From assembly GCA_017507045.1 (NCBI GenBank), contig JAFWBP010000012.1, positions 1 through 64,000 of the forward strand: a stretch of DNA of 64,000 nucleotides, written 5' to 3'. The notes under the pieces are model-generated. The model was given only the letters and a program-made list of their open reading frames with translations. It did not search any database and was not told the DNA's origin. Origin of the DNA: Clostridia bacterium. GTDB lineage: Bacteria; Bacillota; Clostridia; Christensenellales; Borkfalkiaceae. This document shows positions 16,059-25,717 of the stretch, piece by piece (the stretch's first letter is position 1; each line of letters opens with the position of its first letter). The position numbers were made by a program, and so were the translations under genes.

Positions 16059-16736
16059 TCAATCACGCGACGGCTCATCCGCCTTCTGCTGTTCATCTTC
16101 TCCGCCATGCAAATCATCGTCGCAGACATGGGTATCCCGTTTTCTCTTTGCGGACACTTTTTCCGCAGTCATCTTGATGAAACGCGAGAGCGGCTTATAA
16201 ATGATAAATACCACGATACTGATGCTCACGCTTTTGATAAGATTGAAATAGACGACGAACACCCAAAGCGAACGGAACAGCTCTTCGCCATCCTGCCCTA
16301 AGAATGCGCCGAAGAAGGGGAAGTTGATATAGCGGTTAACGGCGAGGCTCACCGCTACTTGCACGCCGCACGCGATTGCAAGATAGAGCGCAACCCACCA
16401 TCTACCTTTTTTGAAACGGTACACGGTGGAAGGGAATACAATGTAAGCAGTGGACATGAGAAAGTTCGCAATCTCACCTACGCCGCCTGAAGAAGATTTC
16501 GTGAGGCAAAGAAGCTCTTTTGCCGCAATCGATATTATTGCTTCGATCGGCCCGAAGATGAAGCCTTCGATCATGAAAAAAACGTTTGCAAAATCAAGCT
16601 TTAAAAAACTCGCGGCAGGAAAAATCGGAAACTCTAAAAACGTTACCGAAAACGCGAGCGCAGTAAAGAGCGCCATGTACGCAATGTTCGTTGCGGAAAG
16701 ATGCGATTTAAGAATTGATTGCGTTGAATTTTTCAT
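16059..16736 (-). CDS. ribU: riboflavin ECF transporter substrate-binding subunit
   Basis: A 225-residue membrane protein, the S component that binds riboflavin and works with the shared ECF energising module (not in this window). It has about six hydrophobic segments; ALAFSVTFLEFPIFP and the KLDFANVF region match the RibU family. The FMN riboswitch directly upstream independently supports riboflavin as substrate. ATG 16736 follows AGAGGC; a longer frame runs into the riboswitch terminator. The last 30 residues are a charged cytoplasmic tail. Confidence 0.92.
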   Translation of the reverse strand: MKNSTQSILKSHLSATNIAYMALFTALAFSVTFLEFPIFPAASFLKLDFANVFFMIEGFIFGPIEAIISIAAKELLCLTKSSSGGVGEIANFLMSTAYIVFPSTVYRFKKGRWWVALYLAIACGVQVAVSLAVNRYINFPFFGAFLGQDGEELFRSLWVFVVYFNLIKSVSISIVVFIIYKPLSRFIKMTAEKVSAKRKRDTHVCDDDLHGGEDEQQKADEPSRD

Positions 16737-16764
16737 ACGTGCCTCTAATATCTTTGCAAAACAA

Positions 16765-16787
16765 AAAACGCCCCACGGAATAGGGCG
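16765..16787 (-). terminator. intrinsic terminator of the FMN riboswitch
   Basis: CGCCC / GGGCG stem with a 9-base loop followed by six T on the minus strand, between the aptamer and ribU. This indicates control by transcription termination. Confidence 0.8.
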
Positions 16788-16805
16788 CGTTTCATATAAC
16801 ACTCT

Positions 16806-16912
16806 TTTCTCATCCGGACTATAACCGTCGGTACGGGAATTGCACCCGTTCGGGAGCCTAAAGCTCTTAGCAGACTTTACTGCCGGTGGAGAATTGCACT
16901 CCGCCCCAAAGA
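16806..16912 (-). ncRNA. FMN riboswitch (RFN element)
   Basis: The minus strand carries the RFN core in order: GGGGCGGAGTGCAATTCTCC, ACCGGCAGTAAAGTC, then GTGCAATTCCCGTACCGACG and GTTATAGTCCGGATG. It folds around flavin mononucleotide and, through the terminator that follows, should shut off ribU when FMN is plentiful. Confidence 0.95.
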
Positions 16913-16964
16913 TATAATTGATAATTTTGTATGTATCGCCATTCCTTGAAAACGGCTGAACGAT

Positions 16965-18215
16965 TTATAAGATCTCCCCCTCGTAAATCGGGAATTTTTC
17001 GCAGAGGGCGGCAACCTTCTTCGATACGGTGGGCACTGCTTCCTCTCCTCCCCGAATGATTTCAGTGACGAGATCTGCAATTTGCACAGCTTCCTTCTCC
17101 TTCATTCCGCGCGAGGTGATCGCCGGCGTTCCCATGCGAATACCGCTCGTAATGAAGGGCGATGTCGTTTCAAAGGGAACGGTGTTTTTATTCACTGTGA
17201 TGTGCGCACGATCGAGTAGCGCCTCAAGCTCCTTGCCTGAAACGTTCTCTTTGCGAAGATCCACAAGTAAGAGATGGTTATCCGTGCCATTCGATACGAG
17301 TTTCACGCCGCAATGCATGAATCTTTCAGACATGGTGGCCGCATTCTTTATCACCTGCGTTTGGTATTGCTTGAATGCAGGGCTGAGCGCTTCCTTAAAA
17401 GCTATCGCTTTTGCAGCGATCACGTGCATCAAAGGGCCACCTTGTGTGCCGGGGAAAATTGCCTTATCAATCGCCTTGGCATACTGCGCCTTGCACATTA
17501 CCACACCGCCGCGCGGGCCGCGCAGAGTTTTGTGCGTTGTCGTCGTAACGAAATCGGCATAGGGTACGGGCGAGGGATGCAGTCCTGTAGCAACAAGCCC
17601 TGCAATATGGGCGATATCTACCATCATGAGCGCACCGACCTTATCGCAGATAGTGCGAATGCGCGCAAAATCGATGGTGCGCGGATAAGCGCTCGCGCCT
17701 GAGATGATCATCTTCGGCTTGCATGCAAGTGCTGTTTTTTCCATTTCATCGTAATCAAGCTTCTCCGTTTCTTTGGAAACACCGTACGGCACAACGTTGA
17801 AATAGATGCCCGAGAAATTGACGGGCGAGCCGTGCGTGAGATGTCCACCGTGCGAAAGGTTCATTCCCATTACGGTATCGCCGGGCTTGAGCATTGAAAA
17901 GAACACGGCAAAGTTTGCCTGTGAACCACTGTGCGGTTGCACGTTGGCATGCTCACAACCGAAAAGCTCCTTAAGCCGGCTGATCGCAAGCTCTTCCGCG
18001 ATATCTACGTATTCGCACCCTCCGTAATAGCGCTTTGCAGGATATCCCTCGGCATACTTGTTGGTGAAATGCGATCCCATCGCCGCCATCACGGCGGGAG
18101 AGACGATATTCTCGCTGGCAATAAGCTCAAGGTTGCCGCGCTGGCGCGCAAGCTCCTTCTCCATGCAGGTAGCGATTTCCGGATCTGCGTTGCGAATAGT
18201 GGTAAGATCGATCAT
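16965..18215 (-). CDS. glyA: serine hydroxymethyltransferase
   Basis: A 416-residue PLP enzyme interconverting serine and glycine while charging tetrahydrofolate with a one-carbon unit. The PLP lysine is in [13 protein letters not shown]. Also visible are [15 protein letters not shown], and [13 protein letters not shown]. Length and motifs are normal. It is transcribed from its own consensus promoter, downstream of two large palindromes, and followed by the ribU riboswitch. Confidence 0.97.
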   Translation of the reverse strand: MIDLTTIRNADPEIATCMEKELARQRGNLELIASENIVSPAVMAAMGSHFTNKYAEGYPAKRYYGGCEYVDIAEELAISRLKELFGCEHANVQPHSGSQANFAVFFSMLKPGDTVMGMNLSHGGHLTHGSPVNFSGIYFNVVPYGVSKETEKLDYDEMEKTALACKPKMIISGASAYPRTIDFARIRTICDKVGALMMVDIAHIAGLVATGLHPSPVPYADFVTTTTHKTLRGPRGGVVMCKAQYAKAIDKAIFPGTQGGPLMHVIAAKAIAFKEALSPAFKQYQTQVIKNAATMSERFMHCGVKLVSNGTDNHLLLVDLRKENVSGKELEALLDRAHITVNKNTVPFETTSPFITSGIRMGTPAITSRGMKEKEAVQIADLVTEIIRGGEEAVPTVSKKVAALCEKFPIYEGEIL

Positions 18216-18245
18216 AGTTCCTCACTAATGCTTTCTTCTACTATC

Positions 18246-18274
18246 ATTATAGCATATCGCCTGCAAAAATGCAA
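18246..18274 (-). promoter_or_regulatory. glyA promoter
   Basis: Minus-strand TTGCAT, 17 bases, TATAAT, 30 bases before the glyA ATG. Confidence 0.75.
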
Positions 18275-18328
18275 GGCTATTGGAGAACTTCCTTACAATC
18301 ATTTTACTTTGCCGTGCTTTCGGCAGTG

Positions 18329-18364
18329 AATACATTATTTCGAATTTAATCGAAATAATGTATT
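18329..18364. repeat. perfect palindrome 1 upstream of glyA
   Basis: A 15-base perfect inverted repeat, AATACATTATTTCGA and its complement, with a 6-base A/T loop. No T-run follows, so it is not a normal terminator. Confidence 0.8.
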
Positions 18365-18405
18365 TCTACCAAAAAAATCCTTAAATTTTTGGGATTTTAA
18401 GCCCT

Positions 18406-18445
18406 ATTCTCTATTATTTCGATAAATATCGAAATAATAGAGAAT
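18406..18445. repeat. perfect palindrome 2 downstream of trxA
   Basis: An 18-base perfect inverted repeat, arm ATTCTCTATTATTTCGAT, with a 4-base loop. It shares the inner core TATTTCGA / TCGAAATA with palindrome 1, located 42 bases away. Confidence 0.8.
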
Positions 18446-18470
18446 AAAAAAAGGGCATTTTCTTCGCCCT
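18446..18470 (-). terminator. trxA terminator
   Basis: AGGGC / GCCCT stem with a 9-base loop followed by seven T on the minus strand. Confidence 0.75.
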
Positions 18471-18504
18471 CTTTTTCTTGAATGCTTCTTGTTTGGCGGG
18501 CACC

Positions 18505-18819
18505 TTAGATGTTTCCGCTCAAAAAGGCGCGCATCTGCTCCTCGGGATAAAAACCGATATTCTGCGCTTTCACCTGCCCCTTTTCAAAAACGAAAATGGC
18601 GGGAATGCCCATGATGCCGAGGGATGCTGCGAGATCACCGTTTGCATCAACATCTACCTTCACGAAATCCGCTCTACCTGCAAATTCTTCGGAAAGCTTT
18701 TCGTAAACGGGCGCGAGCATACGGCAAGGCGCACACCAGCTTGCCCAGAAATCGCATACAACCTTTCCACCCTTTTCAACGAGCGCTTCAAGCGCCTGAC
18801 CTGTAACTTCCTTTACCAT
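18505..18819 (-). CDS. trxA: thioredoxin
   Basis: A 104-residue thioredoxin, a cytosolic disulfide reductase. The active site is WCAPCR in FWASWCAPCRML (about 27-38) and the cis-proline is in GIMGIPAIFVF. Length is normal. It lies 44 bases downstream of hisS on the same strand and has its own terminator. Confidence 0.96.
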   Translation of the reverse strand: MVKEVTGQALEALVEKGGKVVCDFWASWCAPCRMLAPVYEKLSEEFAGRADFVKVDVDANGDLAASLGIMGIPAIFVFEKGQVKAQNIGFYPEEQMRAFLSGNI

Positions 18820-18863
18820 AATTTTCCTCCGTGTTTTTATTTGCGCTCATAGGAGCGCCAAAA

Positions 18864-20117
18864 TTACTTTCTCAATAAGTATTGCGCAAGTTCCTCGAAT
18901 TTTACGCGTTCAGACGTGGAACTTTGCATATCCTTTACCTGCGCGGCGCCCTCTGAAAGCTCGCTCTCGCCGATAACCGCTACAAAACGCGCCCCGAGTT
19001 TATCTGCGTACTTGAACTGCGATTTCAACGAGCGCTCCATGAGATCCACCTCACACGAGATTCCCTCCTTTCTCAGCGCCTCGGCAAGCAAAAACGCCTT
19101 CGTGCGGCTCATCGTATCCATACCGGCAAGATAGCATACAATGCCATCAGCCTCGGGCATGGTAGCCTGCTCCGCTTCCATCACCATGAGCAGCCGCTCG
19201 ATTCCGGCCGCAAACCCCACGGCAGGGGTGGGCTTTGCATCCATCTGCTCGAGCAATCCATCGTATCTTCCGCCACCGAGAATCGTGCCCTGAGCCCCTG
19301 TAGCAGAGCTTGTGAATTCGAACACCGTGCGACTGTAATAATCGAGTCCGCGCACGATGGTGGGATTGACGGTGTATGCAATTCCAGCACCGGAAAGTAG
19401 CGCCTTCACCTGCTCAAAGTGATTGCCGCATTCCTCACAGAGATAATCGAGCATGCTAGGCGCATTCGCCGTAAACTGCTTGCAGCCTTGCTCCTTGCAA
19501 TCGAGAATGCGCAGAGGATTCTTTTCAAAGCGGGTGCGGCAATCGGGGCACATGTTTTCAATATGAGGGCGGAAATAATTTTTCAGCGCCTCCTCATAGT
19601 TCGCGCGGCAATGCTTGCAGCCGATGGAATTGATCTGCAATTGATACTTGTTCAGCCCGAGGTTTTTGAGAAAGGCATCCGCAAGGGAAATGGCTTCCGC
19701 ATCGGCAATCGGGCCCGCTGCACCGTAGAGCTCCGCACCGAATTGGTGAAATTCTCTAAGCCTTCCCGCCTGCGGACGCTCGTAGCGGAATGCTGAAATT
19801 AAATAGTACGCCTTAAAGGGAAGCACGCCGCCACTAAAGCCGTTTTCAATGAAAGCGCGCGCAACGCCTGCAGTACCTTCGGGACGGAGCGTGATCGAGC
19901 GCCCGCCCTTATCGAGAAAGGTGTACATCTCTTTCGTAACGATATCCGTCGTATCACCCACACCGCGCGAAAACAGCTCGGTGTGTTCGAAAACGGGGGT
20001 GCGCACCTCCTTAAAGCCGTATCCCTCCGCCGTTACACGGGCGATATCTTCCACATACTGCCACTTGTGGGACTGCGCGGGTAAAACATCCTTACAGCCC
20101 TTTGGTATCTGAATCAT
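18864..20117 (-). CDS. hisS: histidine--tRNA ligase
   Basis: A 417-residue class II aminoacyl-tRNA synthetase. Motif 2 is YERPQAGRLREFHQFGAE, the histidine-specific LDYYSRTVFEF is present, and motif 3 is GFAAGIERLL. A C-terminal anticodon-binding domain covers about 325-417. A cluster CKHCRANYEEAL... CPDCRTRF... C-x4-C in the insertion domain could bind zinc. AAGGAG precedes the ATG. No T-box is present in the short upstream gap. Confidence 0.97.
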   Translation of the reverse strand: MIQIPKGCKDVLPAQSHKWQYVEDIARVTAEGYGFKEVRTPVFEHTELFSRGVGDTTDIVTKEMYTFLDKGGRSITLRPEGTAGVARAFIENGFSGGVLPFKAYYLISAFRYERPQAGRLREFHQFGAELYGAAGPIADAEAISLADAFLKNLGLNKYQLQINSIGCKHCRANYEEALKNYFRPHIENMCPDCRTRFEKNPLRILDCKEQGCKQFTANAPSMLDYLCEECGNHFEQVKALLSGAGIAYTVNPTIVRGLDYYSRTVFEFTSSATGAQGTILGGGRYDGLLEQMDAKPTPAVGFAAGIERLLMVMEAEQATMPEADGIVCYLAGMDTMSRTKAFLLAEALRKEGISCEVDLMERSLKSQFKYADKLGARFVAVIGESELSEGAAQVKDMQSSTSERVKFEELAQYLLRK

Positions 20118-20222
20118 AGCAACTCCTTATCTTTTCCTCTATGGCACATCTGCATCCAAATTGACCATGCTTTCTTGGACATGGGTAGGTCATTCAACAT
20201 CAGCAAGTCGTTACAGGCCCTG

Positions 20223-21533
20223 TTACAGCACGTATTTTTTCAGGTTCCGATCCTTCGTCATGTTCTTGAGATGCTCTTCCACGTAGGCGCGGTTGATCTC
20301 TACGGGAATGACGGGGTAATCGCCGCCGCCCGCATTGAAGGAAATATCCTCGAGAAGGTATTCCATAACGGTATGCAATCTTCTGGCGCCGATATCTTCG
20401 CTCGTGAGATTGATATCCTCCGAAATTTCGGCAATCGCCTCAATCGCAGCGGCCGTAAACATAAGGTCGATGTTATCAACGGCGAGCAGCACCGCATACT
20501 GCTGCGTGAGCGAATGCTCCGTGCTCGTTAGAATTTTCACGAAGTCCTCTTTCGTGAGGGACTGTAACTCCACGGAAACGGGGAATCTGCCCTGCAATTC
20601 GGGAATGAGATCCTCCACGCGCGCCACGTGGAAGGCGCCGGCCGCAATGAAGAGCATATAATCCGTTTTTACGGGGCCGTACTTCGTCATCACGGTGCTA
20701 CCTTCTACGATGGGAAGGATATCGCGCTGTACGCCTTCGCGCGATACGTCGGCGCCATGGGCGTTGCCTTTTCCTGCAATCTTATCGATTTCATCGATGA
20801 AAATGATACCGTCGTTCTCCGCACGGCGAAGCGCTTCATCCTTAACTGCGTCATCATCAATGAGCTTATCCGCTTCCTCTGCGATGAAAAGCTTCATCGC
20901 CTCTTTCACGGTGATCTTGCGCTTCTTGCGCTTGGGCGGCATCATTTCGCCAAAAATAGAGCCGAGATTGATGGCGGCGCCGCCCGGAATCAGCTCCATA
21001 TTCTTAACTTCATCCTTGATCTCTGCCTCTACGACGAGGTTATCGTATGCACCCTTTTTGAGTGCGGAAAGCAGATTATCCTCGAAGATCTTACGATCAA
21101 GCTCGCCGCGATCGTTTTTCTTGGCTTCAACGAGAATCTTGAGCATGCGCTGCTCGGCGGCTTCCGTAGCACGGACGGAAACATCCGCCGTCTTTTCATC
21201 CTTTACGAGGCGAATGGCGCTCTCAACGAGATCGCGCACCATACCTTCAACATCCTTCCCTACGTAGCCGACTTCGGTGTACTTCGTAGCTTCCACCTTG
21301 ATAAAGGGCGCTTTCACGAGCTTTGCAAGCCTTCTTGCGATCTCTGTTTTACCCACGCCCGTGGGCCCCTTCATAATGATATTCTTGGGCGTAATCTCCT
21401 CTCTGAGTTCGGGGGAGAGCTGTGCCCTTCTATAACGGTTGCGGAGCGCGATGGCAACTGCCTTTTTCGCCTTCTCTTGGCCGATGATGTGCTTATTTAA
21501 TTCGTTTACGATTTGTTTCGGCGATAAATTCAT
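20223..21533 (-). CDS. hslU: ATP-dependent protease ATPase subunit HslU
   Basis: A 436-residue AAA+ unfoldase that feeds proteins to HslV. Walker A is GPTGVGKTE (about 54-62) and Walker B is IIFIDEIDKIA. The N-terminal PKQIVNELNKHIIGQEKAKK is typical; its core is HIIGQ. The inserted I-domain lies between. The C-terminus ends KKYVL, fitting the hydrophobic tail that docks into HslV. It is encoded 20 bases downstream of hslV. Confidence 0.97.
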   Translation of the reverse strand: MNLSPKQIVNELNKHIIGQEKAKKAVAIALRNRYRRAQLSPELREEITPKNIIMKGPTGVGKTEIARRLAKLVKAPFIKVEATKYTEVGYVGKDVEGMVRDLVESAIRLVKDEKTADVSVRATEAAEQRMLKILVEAKKNDRGELDRKIFEDNLLSALKKGAYDNLVVEAEIKDEVKNMELIPGGAAINLGSIFGEMMPPKRKKRKITVKEAMKLFIAEEADKLIDDDAVKDEALRRAENDGIIFIDEIDKIAGKGNAHGADVSREGVQRDILPIVEGSTVMTKYGPVKTDYMLFIAAGAFHVARVEDLIPELQGRFPVSVELQSLTKEDFVKILTSTEHSLTQQYAVLLAVDNIDLMFTAAAIEAIAEISEDINLTSEDIGARRLHTVMEYLLEDISFNAGGGDYPVIPVEINRAYVEEHLKNMTKDRNLKKYVL

Positions 21534-21553
21534 AAGTAGCCTCCCTGCATCGG

Positions 21554-22087
21554 TTATACAGTTTCGCAGATGATACGGTCGTTCGTGTAAACGCAGATCT
21601 CAGAAGCGATTTTAAGCGCTTTTCTCGCGATCTCCTCGGCGCCGTAATCGGTGTTCTGCGCGAGGGCACGTGCTGCGGCAAGCGCGTAGTTTCCGCCGCT
21701 GCCGATGGCGCAGATGCCCTCATCCGGCTCGATCACCTCCCCCGTGCCCGAAAGAATGAGCAGGGTATCTTTATCCGCCGTGATCATCATGGCATCGAGC
21801 TTTCTGCCCACTTTATCCGAACGCCAAAGATCGGCAAGCTCCACTGCCGAACGCATGAGGTTGCCTGCAAACTTGTTGAGCATACCCTCGAAGCGCTCGG
21901 AAAGCGAGAATGCATCTGTAACCGAACCGGCAAAACCGAGAACGACTTTTCCGCCATATATTCTTCTTACTTTAATTGCCGTGTTTTTAAAAACGATGCT
22001 CTCGCCCATGGTAACCTGACCATCGCCTGCGATTGCCGTAACGCCATCCTTTTTCACTGCACAGATGGTCGTTCCTCTGAATTCCAT
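21554..22087 (-). CDS. hslV: ATP-dependent protease peptidase subunit HslV
   Basis: A 177-residue proteasome-like peptidase. The start [15 protein letters not shown] resembles Bacillus ClpQ, in which a short N-terminal propeptide precedes the catalytic residue; here TT at 6-7 would supply the N-terminal threonine after processing. [14 protein letters not shown] and [16 protein letters not shown] are conserved. ATG 22087 is chosen because the preceding 13 residues of the frame are not family-like. Pairs with hslU. Confidence 0.95.
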   Translation of the reverse strand: MEFRGTTICAVKKDGVTAIAGDGQVTMGESIVFKNTAIKVRRIYGGKVVLGFAGSVTDAFSLSERFEGMLNKFAGNLMRSAVELADLWRSDKVGRKLDAMMITADKDTLLILSGTGEVIEPDEGICAIGSGGNYALAAARALAQNTDYGAEEIARKALKIASEICVYTNDRIICETV

Positions 22088-22168
22088 TATGATTCCTCCT
22101 GATGCCTTCTCGCTGCAAACACGCATCTGCGGCTTAGCGTGAGAGCGAAAAAGAACTTTTATGTATAT

Positions 22169-23452
22169 TTACCCCAAAACTTCTGCTTTGAAACGCTCTA
22201 TTTCGGAAAGAGCGCGCTCTGAGAGCAGTTTTTTGCGCTCCTTCTTATCACGCACGCTTTCAAAGCCGCCTGCAAGGATGCCGTAGTTGGCATTCATGGG
22301 CTGGAAATTTTTATTCGGAGCGGCAATATAACGCGAGAGCGCTCCGATCACAGTGGTCGCCTCAGGCACTACTGTTGGCTTATTGAGCACTCTCCTCAAG
22401 ACATGGTACCCACATATGAGCCCACTTGCCGCACTTTCCACGTAGCCTTCTACGCCCGTCATCTGCCCTGCGAAAAAAAGCTCTCCGTTATCCCGCGAAG
22501 AAAAATCTGCGTTTAGGCATTTCGGCGATTCGAGATAGGTGTTGCGATGCATCACACCGTAGCGCTCGAATTCGGCGTGCGCTAAGGCGGGGATCATGGA
22601 AAAAACGCGCTTTTGCTCGCCGAACTTGAGGTTTGTTTGGCAACCTACGAGATTGTAGCTCGTACCCTCTTCGTTTTCCTTGCGGAGCTGCAACACAGCG
22701 TACGGGCGCATTCCTTCAAACTCCAATCCAACCGGCTTGAAAGGCCCGAAGCGAAGGGTGTTCTTTCCCCTTTCTGCCATCACCTCCACGGGCATGCAAC
22801 CCTCGAATACGTCGCGCTTTTCAAATTCGCGAAGAACTGCTCGGTCCGCTGAAATGAGCGCATCCACAAACGCCTCGTACTCAAATTTGTTCATTGGGCA
22901 ATTGATATAATCGCCCGTGCCTCTGCCGTAACGATCCTGCGTGAACGCCTTCGTGCTATCAATACTTTCCGCCGAAACGATGGGTGCGGATGCATCGTAA
23001 AAGTGAAGGGCACCAAACCGCTTTGCAATCGCCTCGGCGAGCTTGCCCGCGGTGAGAGGGCCGGTTGCAACGATACCGCGCTCCGGCAATTCTTCCGCTT
23101 CTTGCGAAATGATCGTGATATTCGGGTGATTGCGTAATTTTTCGGTGATATACGCTGAAAATTTTTCACGATCAACTGCGAGCGCACCGCCTGCCGGCAC
23201 ACGGGATACCTCCGCCGCCGCCATCGTAAGCGATGAAAGCCTGCGCATCTCCTCTTTGAGGAGACCGCAGGCATTGCCGAAGACATCGTCACTTTTGAGC
23301 GAATTGGAGCATACGAGCTCGCCAAAATTCGAGCTCGTATGCGCGGGGGTGCACTTGGGCTTCATATCAATAAGCGCAACTTTGACACCGTGTTGGGCGA
23401 GAAAATACGCCGCTTCGCTGCCTGCAAGCCCTGCGCCGATAACGGGGATCAT
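22169..23452 (-). CDS. trmFO: methylenetetrahydrofolate--tRNA-(uracil-5-)-methyltransferase
   Basis: A 427-residue flavoprotein that makes m5U54 in tRNA using methylene-tetrahydrofolate. The FAD-binding GAGLAGSEAAYFLA is at the N-terminus; VCSNSLKSDD, LAVDREKFS, and GQMTGVEGYVESAASGL (core GVEGYVES) are family motifs. Typical of Firmicutes, which lack TrmA for this site. It overlaps the topA stop by 4 bases, forming the common topA-trmFO unit. Confidence 0.97.
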   Translation of the reverse strand: MIPVIGAGLAGSEAAYFLAQHGVKVALIDMKPKCTPAHTSSNFGELVCSNSLKSDDVFGNACGLLKEEMRRLSSLTMAAAEVSRVPAGGALAVDREKFSAYITEKLRNHPNITIISQEAEELPERGIVATGPLTAGKLAEAIAKRFGALHFYDASAPIVSAESIDSTKAFTQDRYGRGTGDYINCPMNKFEYEAFVDALISADRAVLREFEKRDVFEGCMPVEVMAERGKNTLRFGPFKPVGLEFEGMRPYAVLQLRKENEEGTSYNLVGCQTNLKFGEQKRVFSMIPALAHAEFERYGVMHRNTYLESPKCLNADFSSRDNGELFFAGQMTGVEGYVESAASGLICGYHVLRRVLNKPTVVPEATTVIGALSRYIAAPNKNFQPMNANYGILAGGFESVRDKKERKKLLSERALSEIERFKAEVLG

Positions 23453-25668
23453 TCCGCTTTGGGCGCCCTCGGCGCCCGCGGAGCAGAAACTTTATAAGAG
23501 CACTCCCTGCCTGAACATTTCACCGTGCCGCGAGCAGTTTTAACGAGTGCGCCGCCGCACTTCGGGCACTTATCGCCCGTGGGAATATCCCAGCTCATAA
23601 ACTTACAAGCCGGGTATCCGCTACAACCGTAATACGTTTTACCCGTGCGGGTTTTAAGCCGCTTTGTGGGCTTGCCGCAATCAGGGCAAACTCCTTCAAA
23701 AATTTCCTCTTTCGGCTCCTCGCCAAAGGGCAACGTCGATTTGCAAGTGGGGTAATTGGGGCAGGCAAGGAATTTGCCGTATCTGCCCGATTTTATCACC
23801 ATCAACTCACCGCATTTCGGGCATGGTGTGCTCGAAATCTCCACTTCGCCTTCGCTGACGATATTCGAACAGGTGGGATAATTGGAGCAGGCGAGGTATT
23901 TTCCGTATTTACCCGTCTTTCTGATCATGGGGTGGCCGCACTTTTCGCAGAGGATCTCCGTCGTCACGTCGCCATCGGTGGAAGCAAAGCGAAGCTTTTC
24001 TTCAAAAGGCGGATAGAACGCCGCGATAATACTTCTCCAATCCTTGCCACCATCCTCGATCTCATCGAGCTTTTCCTCCATATCGGCGGTAAAGCCTACG
24101 TCCATAACGTCGGTAAAATACTGCACGAGCATATCTGTGATGCGGTATGCAATTTCAGTGGGCTTCATGTATTTGCCCTCTTTTTCCACGTACCTGCGCT
24201 TAGTGAGTACGGAGATGATGGAAGCATAGGTAGAGGGCCTGCCGATACCCTTATCCTCCATCGCCTTAACGAGGGAGGCATCCGTATAGCGGACGGGCGG
24301 CTTGGTGAACTTTTGCTCCGCGTTTATGCCGAGCGCGTTGAGCGGTTCGCCCTCCGAGAGTGCGGGTAGAAGCCCCTTCGCCTCATCCTCGTCCTCTTTG
24401 CGCGTATCTGCATAGATGGCGGTGAAACCGGCAAAACGGAGCGCTCTGCCACTCGCTTTGAGCCCGTAATCGCCGTTGGCGATTTCAATCTGCATGGAAT
24501 CGTACTGCGCTTCCGCCATCTGCGACGCGATGAAACGCTCATAGATGAGCTTATACACGTTGTAGTGCTTGCGATCGAGCAACTTTTTCACTGATTCGGG
24601 AGTACGGGCAAGATCGATGGGGCGAATTGCCTCGTGCGCATCCTGCGCGCCCTTTTTGGAAGCGTAATAATTGGGTTTTGCCGGCAAATATTCCTTGCCG
24701 AACTTTTCTTCGATATACTGCCGCGCTGCAACCTGTGCATCTTGAGAAACACGCGTGGAATCGGTACGAATGTAGGTTACAAACGCGACATGCCCCTCTC
24801 CTTCGAGGTCCATACCCTCGTAAAGATGCTGCGCCATGAGCATGGTTTCGGGAGCGGAAAGACCAAGCTTGTTGGAGGCATCCTGCTGAAGGGTGGAGGT
24901 GGTAAACGGTGCAGGTGCGTGCGATTTTGCAACCGTTTTTTTCACGCTTGAAACAATGTAGCTGCCAGCATTCAATGCGGCGAGCACGCCATCTGCCTGC
25001 GCTTTTGCCGTAACCTTGATCTTCTTGCCCTTTTTCTTTTCGAGAATGGCGCGGAAGGAAGGAAACTTCTCGGCAAGATCGCGCATCTCGGCGGAAATCG
25101 TCCAATACTCTTCCGGCTTGAATGCGGTGATCTCGCGTTCACGCTCCACAACAAGGCGAAGCGCAACCGATTGCACTCTGCCTGCGGAGAGCCCGTTCTG
25201 GATCTTATTATTCAAGAGAGGCGAAAGTTTATAGCCCACGAGGCGATCGAGCACTCTACGTGCCTGCTGGGCATCAACGAGGTTATAATTGATCCTGCGC
25301 GGATTCTTGAGCGCACGCTCCACTGCTTTGGGGGAAATTTCGTTGAATTCGATGCGGTTTTCACCATCCTCAGGAAGCCCGAGAACGCTCTGCAGGTGCC
25401 ACGAAATCGCCTCTCCTTCACGGTCGGGGTCGGTTGCAAGGTATACCCGATCCGCCTTCTTCGCTTCTTCAAAGAGGCGGTGAATGATCTCCTCTTTCCC
25501 GGGAGAGGTTACGTAGCGCGGCTCGTAATCACGATCCACAGCAACGCCAAGCTTCTTCTGAGGCAAATCGCGAATGTGCCCGCCGGAGGCATCAACCTTG
25601 TACTTTCCTTTCAGGTACCTCGAAATTGTTTTCGCCTTGCTCGGCGACTCCACAATAATTAAATCCAT
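23449..25668 (-). CDS. topA: DNA topoisomerase I
   Basis: A 739-residue type IA topoisomerase relaxing negative supercoils. Toprim: IIVESPSKAKTI at the N-terminus and DPDREGEAISWH. The active tyrosine is in TYIRTDSTRVS. Four C-terminal zinc-ribbon repeats follow (CEKCG, CPKCGEL, CPDCG and CPKCGGA). The ATG at 25668 has GGAG 5 bases upstream; a GTG two codons earlier is possible. Confidence 0.97.
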   Translation of the reverse strand: MDLIIVESPSKAKTISRYLKGKYKVDASGGHIRDLPQKKLGVAVDRDYEPRYVTSPGKEEIIHRLFEEAKKADRVYLATDPDREGEAISWHLQSVLGLPEDGENRIEFNEISPKAVERALKNPRRINYNLVDAQQARRVLDRLVGYKLSPLLNNKIQNGLSAGRVQSVALRLVVEREREITAFKPEEYWTISAEMRDLAEKFPSFRAILEKKKGKKIKVTAKAQADGVLAALNAGSYIVSSVKKTVAKSHAPAPFTTSTLQQDASNKLGLSAPETMLMAQHLYEGMDLEGEGHVAFVTYIRTDSTRVSQDAQVAARQYIEEKFGKEYLPAKPNYYASKKGAQDAHEAIRPIDLARTPESVKKLLDRKHYNVYKLIYERFIASQMAEAQYDSMQIEIANGDYGLKASGRALRFAGFTAIYADTRKEDEDEAKGLLPALSEGEPLNALGINAEQKFTKPPVRYTDASLVKAMEDKGIGRPSTYASIISVLTKRRYVEKEGKYMKPTEIAYRITDMLVQYFTDVMDVGFTADMEEKLDEIEDGGKDWRSIIAAFYPPFEEKLRFASTDGDVTTEILCEKCGHPMIRKTGKYGKYLACSNYPTCSNIVSEGEVEISSTPCPKCGELMVIKSGRYGKFLACPNYPTCKSTLPFGEEPKEEIFEGVCPDCGKPTKRLKTRTGKTYYGCSGYPACKFMSWDIPTGDKCPKCGGALVKTARGTVKCSGRECSYKVSAPRAPRAPKAE

Positions 25669-25717
25669 AATCACTCCAAATGATATTGTTCACGTTTGTG
25701 CCCTTTGGGCATTCAAT

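Noticed and set aside
20628..21500. A 290-codon plus-strand frame opposite hslU
   Set aside because: Antisense shadow of hslU; no promoter, ribosome-binding site or family resemblance.
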